In this document: piece after piece, positions 30,901-60,501 of the stretch
Numbering within the stretch: the stretch's first letter is position 1
Layout: the number at the start of each line of letters is the position of its first letter
NCBI GenBank assembly: GCA_034509925.1
Contig: CM067535.1
Coordinates: 4,537,001-4,601,000 of the forward strand
Length of the DNA: 64,000 nt
DNA from: Hirudinaria manillensis
Lineage: Eukaryota > Annelida > Clitellata > Hirudinida > Hirudinidae
Direction: 5' to 3'
Program-made: the position numbers and the translations under genes
The notes under the pieces: generated by a model
The model's database searches: none
Seen by the model: only the letters and a program-made list of their open reading frames with translations
Told to the model about the DNA's origin: nothing

Positions 30901-31414
30901 ACCTCTCTCTCCCTGTCCCAGTCCCGGTCCTCGACCGCCGTCGTCGAGCTGACTCCGGAGACGACCGACGAGGCGAAGTGTTTGTGGATCATGTGCGGAG
31001 GGGAAGGATGTTCGGATTTCAGATTGGGTAGGACTTTGGATTGTTTGCGAACAACGATTAACTGGCGTTGCGTATCGACTCGGTGTTGTTGGTTCAGGAT
31101 CGTATCTGGCAGGGACTCTTATTGTTCTGTCTTTGAAACTATTTGTATTTTTAATTTATTATTTGTATCAGTGAAGTTATTTTTGCAAATCAGGACTTTT
31201 TGAATCGAATTTTGCATGCATTAATATTATTATTATTGATCAATCGCAAATCCACCCGACAGGTGAAGACATGTCCAGTGCAGTGGACCGTGACGACGCG
31301 GGACTTTCGGATTCGACGGGCGAAGCGAGACTAGATAACGGCACGGATGCCGTCAACCTGCTCCCCAAGTCGGACAAGAGTCACATCATCATGTGGCAAC
31401 TACTAGTGCCTTGA
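20441..31414 (+). CDS. MAPK8IP3: JIP3/JIP4 (JNK-interacting scaffold) protein
   Basis: Scaffold that links JNK-pathway kinases to kinesin-1 and dynein on vesicles; the family is JIP3/JIP4 (Sunday driver, UNC-16). Exons: 20441-20749, 21130-21250, 21774-21844, 22037-22155, 22498-22706, 22859-22915, 23019-23112, 23462-23517, 23838-23927, 24798-24855, 24919-24975, 25065-25266, 25609-25799, 26259-26311, 26465-26561, 26805-27012, 27280-27468, 27620-27821, 28001-28138, 28321-28520, 28717-29092, 29282-29395, 30152-30358, 30815-31027, 31263-31414. They encode 1260 residues, near the 1300 of human JIP3. Exon 1 holds the RH1 domain ([28 protein letters not shown]). Coiled-coil exons follow. RH2 is in exon 13 ([20 protein letters not shown]). 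The C-terminal beta-propeller contains [26 protein letters not shown] and [19 protein letters not shown], and the protein ends [10 protein letters not shown]. Human JIP3 also ends in such a motif. JIP4 (SPAG9) is equally close; invertebrates usually have one gene for both. Confidence 0.95.
20776..20862 (+). repeat. TTTA microsatellite
   Basis: About 20 TTTA/TTTG units just after the donor of JIP exon 1. Confidence 0.9.
21283..21425 (-). repeat. GC-rich insert, possible SINE
   Basis: A GC-rich block stands out in an AT-rich JIP intron. On the minus strand GAGTTCAAGTCC (about 21372-21383) resembles a pol III B box. No clear A box or tail is visible. Confidence 0.2.
24180..24203 (+). CDS. MAPK8IP3: Candidate 24-nt microexon of JIP3/4
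   Basis: Between the exons ending at 23927 and starting at 24798 there is a pyrimidine-rich acceptor ending GGAGCAG, 24 bases, then a GTACGC donor. It keeps phase 1 on both sides and would add [12 protein letters not shown] residues in the acidic linker before the leucine-zipper exon. It may be alternatively used. The support is splice signals and phase only. Confidence 0.3.
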
Positions 31415-34400
31415 TCACCCCTGTTATTATCATAAGTTGTTGTTATTATAAACTTGCATAAATTATGATTATTAACCTCTAACATTGGTTCGTTGCTATG
31501 TCGACGTCCGTTGTTGCAACGGAGGCAGGCTGCAACTCGTTCTCGAGCAATTCTTTCATTCTTCGATCTTTTCTTCTTCCTCTTCTGGAAGAACATCGTT
31601 CGATGTTCAACGCATTTTCGGAGGTGCCTTTGTTTTTCAAGGATTTCAGAGAGGCTGGAAATGACTCTCCAGATTATTTTCGTGGATTTATAAAAAAAAT
31701 GTTTAAAAACTACGTAATTATGATGATAATAATAATCATAGTAGTAACCATTGTTATAGGACGTCTGCCATTAACTTCTATGAGTTCTTTGTGACTCTTT
31801 TGAGCAACTGGTATTTATTACCTTTCTTTCCTAAGTATTCTTTCGATCCTGCGAATGATTTCTAAGTCTCTTCGTATCAGCTTCGTTCGGTTTGATTTTG
31901 TCGTTCGCTGTTTCAACTGAAGTCTGGTTGTGAGTTTCAAGCAATGTTTTGTATCTGTATCTGTAGGTCTTTGTATGTTTTCTTCTCCAAATAATTGGGA
32001 GAAGCTTCCTTTTGTTATTTTTAAGCTTAGTTTTCTATTGCTTTTTTGTAATTCAGAAACCTTTTTAATCCATTGCAGCCATAGTCGTCTGCTGCCCTTT
32101 TTGCATCTCTTCCGTCGAAACAAAAACCAGTAGGAATTCAGTTTCCTTTGTTTGATTTGTTTGCTCATTCGATCGGCACTTGAAGCATCCGTGACTTTTT
32201 AACAAAAACTTTCACGTGATTTCGGACCGCGTTTCCAAAGATATCAAACCCCTCCCCCTGTTCTAAACCCCTCCCCCATTCTTAAGAAAAGATTTGAACA
32301 GAGATTAATTAGGACCAAAATTATTCAGGGAAACATCTTTAAATTGAAATTTTCATTGCAATCAGGTTGTTTTTTGGTGAAGAAATATCATGATTTGTGT
32401 CGAATTTGGAATCAGCATTTTTCAATTCGTTGTTTGTTAGCGACGTATCGTGGGATTCGTTCAGGTATTTGTATCCGTATTTGTACGCATAAATCGAGCG
32501 AATTGATAACTTGTCACTTAAGTGGTGATGATGATGATAATGGTGGTGATGACGATGTTTGAAACTCTTTTAATCAATTTCAATCAAGTTGTACCAACAA
32601 AATTTCTCCCCAGTTCCACCAAGCTGCCAATGTTTAATTTGCATGGAGCTGAATTGCTTTTATATTTCAAGAGGCCATTACGCTCCACATTTTACAACTT
32701 TTTCATTGAACCTGAACAGGCTGCTTATGGCTGCAGATCAACTTAACGCTGCTAACACAACGACCCAAGTCGCAATGACTTCGTCTGAAGCATCTTTTAA
32801 TTGGTTCATTTCCGATGAATTGTTGTATAAAGTTCACAATTCGTAATTTTTGTACATAATTTGGCTTGAGGAGTACATGAATAGTACAGGATGTCTCGAG
32901 AAACACAGTTTATTCACGTTCTTAGTTTCTCTTTGCTGAGTTTTCAGTAAATAGATTCAAAGATTAGTGAAAAACTGTTGAGGCGTCCCGTTATTTTCCA
33001 CAAATATCATCCCTTTAGTTTTATTTCGACCTTTTCTGTACACTGAAAAGGTATTTAAAAACTTAAAAATGACTTGGAAGAGTTTTGTATTAAATGAATC
33101 TCTTGACTAATTTCGCTTACCTGTAGGGCCCTGTGGAGCCGTAATAAATCGATTTTGTGATCTAATAAAGTTGTAATTCGACTGCTTATCTCAGCATATC
33201 GTTTCGGTATGTCTCTCACGATTAATTGCGATGATAACGTTAGGTTAGCACCAAAATAATGCTCTATTATAACACAGAGGAGCTTCTTTGAAGTGCGGAC
33301 CAAAGAGCATCTCCGGGTATTCGGTGCAAGCGTTTCTTCGTTGTCAGTATTTTGCCGATTCTTTGATCAACAGACAAATGATCAGAACAACGAGAACAAA
33401 CCTTAATTTGACTTTGAACCAGAACACTGAAACTTATTAGCAACAATTACAACGTTTTCGTTCGTGGCACACAAGCATTGTCTACTGCTACAGCGTCCAC
33501 CGCTGCGCTGCCGTCAACAATGGCGGTCGGGCGAATCCGGAGTCAACCAGAAAAAGTGGCAGAATTAGCATGAACCCATATAAACATTGAATGCTTCTAA
33601 TTTTCTAGTAACTATTTATTCTTAGCAGATCGACAGCCTGGAGCGTGTTTTGATATTTTGTAATAAAGATGACCGACCATTCGTATCTGGTGCCATTATT
33701 ATTAGTTGAGTTGGTTTTAAGAAGTTGCTTATTTTGTTTCATTAATAATTTTGTTTTAAACGTTTTAGCTTAGATTCACGCGTGTTTCATCGTCTGAAAG
33801 TAGGTTATCTGGTCAACTGGTCAAGGTAGGGGCATTTTTTGTTTAACTTGTTTAATTTTGTTTGTTTTATAATTGATTTCTTTGGAGTTTTCATATATTA
33901 TTGTTATATTGAACGTCTTATAATTATCTATTATAATAGAGCGTCGATAAGTTTTTTCTTTATTTATTTGTGATACCCTACCATTGGATGACTGATTTCT
34001 TTGTGATATTTACAGACCGTTTTTCATAATATATCTTATATTATTAATGCTTATATATCTCAAATCTATACATTATTTGAAGGCTCAAGAATTATGGAAC
34101 GAGGAAAGAGTTGTTCCTGAAGATTAAAACATTTACCTAAATTATAACCATGTTGAAAAAGAAAAAGCATTAAAAACAAGCGAAAGTAAGTGATAGTTTT
34201 AAGTAAGGTATTTTGGAAGTAAAATTATTTGACAATCACCTGGTCTTTTTCAACGTGAGAAAAATTTTTTTAAAGTATAATAATTTTAATTAGACAACAA
34301 AACACTTCAAATTTTATTTTAAAGTTAAAATAAAACTATAAATGGGCGTCGAGAACAGCTCAACAGGCATGTGACAACAATATTCTGACGGAAATAAAAG

Positions 34401-34617
34401 TTGTTGGAAGTTCGGCTTTTGTTGCTTGCCTCCTGTTCCTATACAACTCGCTTTTTCTCAATTGGGTTCTGTTTTAAATTGGTGAGATGTGGTTTTAGCT
34501 TTGATAACTTCTACTTATCTGGTTATCATAAAAGTTTGTAGATGTTACGGTGTTAAAATCATTAGGCAAGATGTTTTTGTAATATGGCATATATTTAATT
34601 TTTGTATTTATTTTCAG
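31415..34617. other. Spacer between JIP3/4 and V-ATPase c, no recognised gene
   Basis: The JIP 3' UTR and about 3 kb of AT-rich DNA. A basic, open minus-strand stretch at 31818-32168 has no recognisable domain. Around 33485-33540 is a GC-richer segment with CAACAATGGCGG, which resembles a YY1-type promoter element and may belong to the V-ATPase promoter or 5' UTR, since the coding ATG at 34623 is preceded by an acceptor (34616-34617) and thus by a noncoding first exon. Confidence 0.4.
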
Positions 34618-34622
34618 AAGCC

Positions 34623-35662
34623 ATGTACGACGACGCACACCCAGCATATGCTTACTTCTTTGGAGCCATTGGAGCCGCCTCGGCTATAATTTTCAGCAGT
34701 AAGTATTCTATTTTAACTTCTAGAATAGGAGCAGCAGATAGTATAAACAAGCAGTACCGGAAATCATACTTATGAAGTTTTTCGGAATACAAATCGCGAA
34801 ACGGTCTTATACTAACAAAAGTCGTCATTCTGGTATGACGTGTAGTCATATGTTAATATCTGATGATGTGGCTATCAACACATTTGATTTGTGCTCCTGT
34901 AAACTTGGATTAGCAAACATAATAAGTAAAAGAGATGATAGGAAATCTTAAAAACATGCATTGACCATCGTACGTCATTATCTTTCGCAAGGTCTCGGAG
35001 CTGCTTACGGCACTGCCAAGTCCGGCACCGGAATTGCCAGCATGGCCATTCTCAGACCCGACCTGGTCATCAAATCCGTCATCCCTGTGGTCATGGCCGG
35101 TATCATTGGTATCTACGGCCTCGTGGTTGCTGCCCTCATCTCGACCAACATCGGCAAGGAATACACCCTTGGAAAGTAAGTGGCATTCGTTTTTGTGTTG
35201 ATGTTTTTAAGTTGCGAGAGGTGGCGCTTTGTCCTTGGTTGTAGTTCAAATGTTACTTAGACATAGTTTTAAATTATTTTGAATTAAACAGAACGTTCAT
35301 TAAGTCCGAATTGTTCATTATGACTATTATAACTAGTTTATTATTTGTGTTTAAGGTGATTTAAATTTTATATTTTATGAATTTAATTTTAAATACATTT
35401 CAAAGAAGAAAGGAGTTTCATGGATCTCTAAAACTAAAATCTTCTCCACAGGAGCTTCGTCCACCTCGGTGCAGGTCTCAGCGTCGGTCTGTCCGGCCTG
35501 GCTGCCGGCTTCGCCATCGGAGTCGTCGGAGATGCCGGAGTCAGGGGCGTGGCTCAGCAGCCGAAGCTGTTCGTCGGAATGATCCTCATCCTCATCTTCG
35601 CCGAAGTCCTGGGTCTCTACGGGCTCATCGTGGCTCTCCTTCTCTCCACCAAGGAAGTCTGA
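34623..35662 (+). CDS. ATP6V0C: V-type proton ATPase 16-kDa proteolipid subunit c
   Basis: Subunit c of the membrane V0 ring, which carries protons across vacuolar and endosomal membranes. Exons: 34623-34698, 34992-35175, 35452-35662, giving 156 residues; human ATP6V0C has 155. The protein has four hydrophobic helices in two duplicated hairpins: [15 protein letters not shown] and [16 protein letters not shown] in the first half, and [16 protein letters not shown] and [16 protein letters not shown] in the second. The glutamate in [11 protein letters not shown] is the proton-binding residue. The start ATG (34623) lies five bases after an acceptor, so the 5' UTR is spliced; [20 protein letters not shown] fits the family N terminus. 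The introns are short and carry no long microsatellites. Strong codon conservation suggests a highly expressed housekeeping gene. Confidence 0.97.
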
Positions 35663-35809
35663 GGATCGGGAGGCAAGAGCGCGGACGGGAGGATGTACAG
35701 ACGGACGAGCGCAGATTGTCGACACGAGTTTTTTTTTTTTCCCAAAATTGTATTCTACAAAAGTGCCTTTAATTCGGTGCCTCTCAGCTTCCGTAGTGAA
35801 TTCTCTTGG

Positions 35810-35815
35810 AATAAA
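35810..35815 (+). promoter_or_regulatory. Poly(A) signal of V-ATPase subunit c
   Basis: AATAAA about 150 bases after the TGA stop at 35660-35662. It is the first canonical hexamer after the gene. Confidence 0.6.
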
Positions 35816-36561
35816 TGTTTTCTATTGAGAACTAAGTTCTTCAAACTGCTCTTTGGGTTATAGCTGTGGACGTCCACATTTCTGTTTGAATGTTTTGAAT
35901 GAGGATCGACTTCAGTGTCATGTAGAGTATTTTTAGGGACAACTAGAATCATGTTGGAACGTTCTGACGATAGTGTCAAAGTATTTTCGTGTACTGTCGG
36001 TGGAAATGTTTTTCTTATTTGGAGTTTGCAAAAATTGTGGGAAATCACGACGTACCTCCGTGGAACTGTTTATCGTGTCGTCATAAAATTATTACTCGAC
36101 TTGAAATTATTAAGACCCAATTATGACATTCATTCCTGGTTTGAAGGAATAATTCCTAAGACTTCAATCAAAAATAAATGATGGGTTGCGTTCGATTCTG
36201 TCGTGCGACTCGAGAACAGAGGATCGTTCCTCTTAAATTCTGATCGTTCGTGGTTTCCACCCCTGGCGAGGTCTCGATGACGGTCGGTCGACGGCAGGAT
36301 AGTCGTTCGAGTCGTCGCGACGTGTTGTTTTTGTTTGTGTCGATTTGCAGGAGTTCAAAAGAAGCATCGATTGGTTGGAAATCTTTGTGGGTACAGTGTT
36401 GGCATTTGAATGTTCATTTATTTTGTAAAATTCTTATCCACTATATCTATTAGATGTATAATTAGATATATATATATATGTCCATCATATTACCAATAAT
36501 AATAACAGTAGTGGTTATAAGTGGTTGTTGGTAATATTGGTTAACTTGGATAACTGACGTA

Positions 36562-36768
36562 TTATTTATACAATTTAACCGATATTTTGTCAATACAACT
36601 TGCTTCTAGCGACGAGAGAACGTCAAACGAGTGACGGACGTCGGGCGGTTCCGTAGCGCTGCCACAGACGATGCATTTCTCTTCAAGATGGTCAACAGTC
36701 CGTACTAGCTGCTCTTTAGTCAGGCCAAATAAGTCTTCGAATTCGTGAGGGTTTTTAGGAAAGGACAT
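36562..36768 (-). CDS. Small unknown reading frame with CxxC
   Basis: A 68-residue open frame with ordinary protein composition, unlike the repeat-derived frames around it. It begins MSFPKNPHEFEDLFGLTKEQ and contains a single CIVCGS pair followed by a PPDVRHSFD segment. I do not recognise a family. It could be a short gene, an orphan exon, or a decayed retrocopy. No promoter or poly(A) signal was identified. Confidence 0.25.
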   Translation of the reverse strand: MSFPKNPHEFEDLFGLTKEQLVRTVDHLEEKCIVCGSATEPPDVRHSFDVLSSLEASCIDKISVKLYK

Positions 36769-37854
36769 TGGATGGCATAATGGGGAATAAGCTTTTTAAT
36801 TTTCGTTTTGACGTTTCCGTCCTTTGCGTTTCTCGGTTGGTGCCCAGCTGGCTATGTTTTGTCAGAGCTGGAAAGAATACAGAGACGGTGTGCACTGGAG
36901 GTATGAATTCTTTGTTGTCAGTCCAAACATGGCTCCTTATGTTGCTGTTGTAATTGTTTTCAGCCTATCTTTTCGTCGCTGCAACTAAAAACTTCACGAG
37001 CTGGGATCTTTGCAAGGGTATAAAGCGCATCATTCGATCATTCAGTGCATCCCTGGGTTTTATTAACATTCCATGAACTTTGACTTCCTTAAAGACTCAT
37101 AGAATTGAAAGGAGCAGGTTATAAGAAGGTATATGTTTATATACATTATGTATGTTTATTGCTTTAAAATAGAATTTTAAAAAGGACATTTTTTTTTATT
37201 GTTATGGGTCTTTTTCTATTGAAAATCGTTGAAAAATAGGTTTTTTATTAATAAATATAAAATTTAATAACTTTATTAACAATACTTATAATAATAATAA
37301 TAATAATAACACAATTATTTTGCATCTTATGTTTACACCTGCGAAAAGGCGCAGGTGAGAGGACAGGTTACTTATTGATTTATGCTAATGACCTCATTTG
37401 CATATGAAGTAGGGGGTTATTTTTGTCTCGTGAGTTTATTATTACAAAACCGTTTTCGACTTTCACGGCTGACTGATTAGGTTATATAAGATGACGACGA
37501 CGACGACGACGATGATGACTTAGAAGGCATCGTGGAGGAGTCGAGTCGTTGTCATAGAAACTCATAATCAATATCATCATCATAATTAAGTCATCTTTTG
37601 TTAAAAAAAATTGCCAGATACTGTAGCTTTGCTACCGATGGTGGCTGGATACGTTGAGACATGGTGAGAGATAAATCTAGTGCCTCTGTTAACTAGAATC
37701 GTTTCGGTTGTTGTAGTTGTCGTGTACTGTTTTATACTGTTGTTGTACTGTTGTTGTGAGCTGTTGTTGTACTGTTGTTGTTGTGTGCGTTCACCAGAAG
37801 AAAAACATGTGGGACAGAGGCGACATGAATGAGTCGTCGGATGAATGTATGTTA

Positions 37855-38000
37855 TTCAACGTTGAAAAACGTTGGTACTCGGCTGCATAGTTTCTCCAAG
37901 CTCGCCATTGTCTGTCATTGGCTGGGTTCGAACCCGTGACCGTTGGGTCGATTGAATGTCTGCGCCGAAGAGAGACTGAGCGCAGTCTTTGAAAGGACCG
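37855..38000 (-). repeat. Possible tRNA-derived SINE
   Basis: On the minus strand GGTCACGGGTTCGAACCCAG (around 37922-37941) is a textbook pol III B-box region. About 40-60 bases upstream on the same strand is weakly tRNA-like sequence, and a non-tRNA body (GGCGAGCTTGGAGAAAC) follows. Such structure is typical of tRNA-derived SINEs. A second B-box-like site, GTGTTCGAATCC on the plus strand, lies at about 38577-38588. Confidence 0.35.
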
Positions 38001-39099
38001 TGAAAAGGTAGCGATTGTCTGCTGTGAACTGAAAGCCGTGTTTTGTTTCGTTGTAAAGAAATGTTTGAGAATTGCGTAGGATTGTTCAATCACAGCCTCG
38101 GATTTAGGAATTTGAGAGCTGAAATTTGGAATTTAAATTCTTCAGAGCGAGGTAAGGATTTTCCTAATTTTTCTGGATTTCGTTGAAAATGAATGCTTAA
38201 TTGGATTAAAAATTGTTTGGGAACATCACGTATGCTATCCGTAGTTTCAATGTTTTTGCATTTTGTTTTGAAATGACATTGTTTTGCATACACGGGATGC
38301 GTCTACAACCACATGATGTAAACACGAGAAATCAAGAAATTTTAAGTTGAAATTTGTCTCCAAGTAAACCATTCAGAAATATTTGAAGAGAAATGTATTA
38401 AGAATATAAAAAAATATTTTATGATAATTTGTAAGGTAATTCGTAACAAAGTGATGTAAATAATTAAGACAATTGATAAGAGCGCTGCGATAACACGCAG
38501 TAATAATATCATCACCATCTTCGGTTTCGTGGTGAGTAATGGATTTTTATGGTGTATGGTTGGTTTGAAGGTCTCGTGTTCGAATCCTTCTGAGATTATT
38601 AGAACGTTATTGCATTATTACATCGAATTGATTATTTAATTAGAAGTTTATTTAAATCCAGATTTTGGAAAGTGATTAATATCAACAAAATAAGCTTAAT
38701 TGTCATCAAATCTCGGATTGAAATAATTGATAAAAGTAAACATTGGTTTGTTTAATTCCAATTACCGACCAATCAGCATTCGCCACGTAAACGGTGCTTA
38801 ACGAATTACTTTAAGCTCACAATTCACCCTCCAGAAACCCAGATCCAGACAAAGGTCAACGTGGCTGTGCCCTGAAAGATCATTTTGAAACACGTTGGTA
38901 TTCAACATCCGATAATAACAATCCTCTTTTCCTGACTTCAAAGCCAATCAATAACTAGATCAACCAAGAAATCGACCTCTAGCCAATCAGAAAAAGGTCT
39001 CTAAATATAGATCTGAATAATTGGCATTTATTATGTCTTGGGAATATCGTCGTCGTCATCATTTTCAATCTTCATCGTAATCTCACAGAGGCTGGAATT

Positions 39100-56106
<17,007 letters not shown>

Positions 56107-56713
56107 CTCACAATCAGTTTTTTTTCTCGTTGATGACCTTTTTTATGATAACTCATTTTATTAAATTAATTATAATCAATAATAAACCTGGAATTCCCAG
56201 AGCCGTAATAAACTATAACCAATCCCATGAACATTGACTTCATAATTAACCGTAACTATCCGATAAACAAAGCGGAACACGACGCATCAAAACGCCTGCT
56301 CGACCATCCGAGAGTCGTGAAAATTAAAGTCGAGTTTTCCCCACAACATGCCAAGTGAATTCATGCACCACCATGAATCTACTTTTCAAATCCCCACCAC
56401 AAACATGCAGCTAAATCCTCTTGAGATAAACAGCCTCATTCCACACATACATGAACACATGCACGCACACTTATGCACACACATAATCATCCAGATATGC
56501 AGTCCAGATCCCAACATATTCCGAATGCAAAACAGTAAGACGGCTCCAAAATATCGATAAGGAAACGACAAACAAGTGATGAATAAATTATTATAATTAT
56601 TCAACATTTCAACCAATGGAATTGTCCCATCATTTTAGCATCAGTCCCCATTAAAAGTCATTGCACAGATAGGTGTAGAAATTTCCAATCTGCGATCCGA
56701 GGCTCGCACCTTC
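56107..56713. other. Convergent 3' intergenic region
   Basis: About 600 bases between the stop codons of the cadherin gene (+) and AHCY (-). Plus-strand AATAAA at 56181-56186 could end the cadherin transcript. A short CA/CATG-rich tract lies at about 56440-56485. No gene seen. Confidence 0.5.
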
Positions 56714-60065
<3,352 letters not shown>

Positions 60066-60501
60066 TTTTTTTAAATATTCGCTCGACTGAAAGACAGAAT
60101 CTTAAACTCCCAACGTCAGGCCACAAACCGTCCCGCGAGTTAAAGTTTGCAGGAGAGGACGAGCCGGCCGGTGCAAAAGAATATATAGCATAATAATTAG
60201 GTCGGTTCGTTAAATTGACCCAGATTTTTTTTTATTGTTTATTGATTTTCGTCATAGTTATTAAAAATCTTTAAAAAATAAAACATTTATGAATTTCTAA
60301 AGTGAATGTCTCTGTGGAAACAACGGAAGCCCAATGGTCAAAATGTCGGCTGTCTATAATGTCTATGCCCACGACGTAAATTGCGTCAAAACAAAAAAAA
60401 ATCGTAGCGCCTCCACCATCATTGATGTAATATCAAATACTCGATTAAATAAGTGAATGAGTTAGTAAGAACAGTTACTACACTGCCTTTAAAATCTGTG
60501 A
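60066..60501. other. AHCY 5' region and TLR 3' region
   Basis: About 435 bases between the TLR stop and the AHCY start, both on the minus strand. It must hold the TLR 3' UTR and the AHCY promoter or 5' UTR. No clear core promoter element or poly(A) hexamer is obvious. Confidence 0.5.

Larger units (their letters stand above)
35830..39099. other. Spacer between V-ATPase c and cadherin gene
   Basis: About 3.3 kb with no recognised gene. It contains a TA run at about 36460-36480, a small minus-strand reading frame at 36562-36768, a GTTGTACT-rich stretch at about 37725-37785, and two tRNA-like pol III box candidates near 37930 and 38580. Confidence 0.5.

Noticed and set aside
31818-32168. A basic 116-residue minus-strand frame as a gene
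   Set aside because: Composition is Lys/Arg/Leu-rich without a recognisable domain, and it lies in AT-rich spacer; it can arise by chance.
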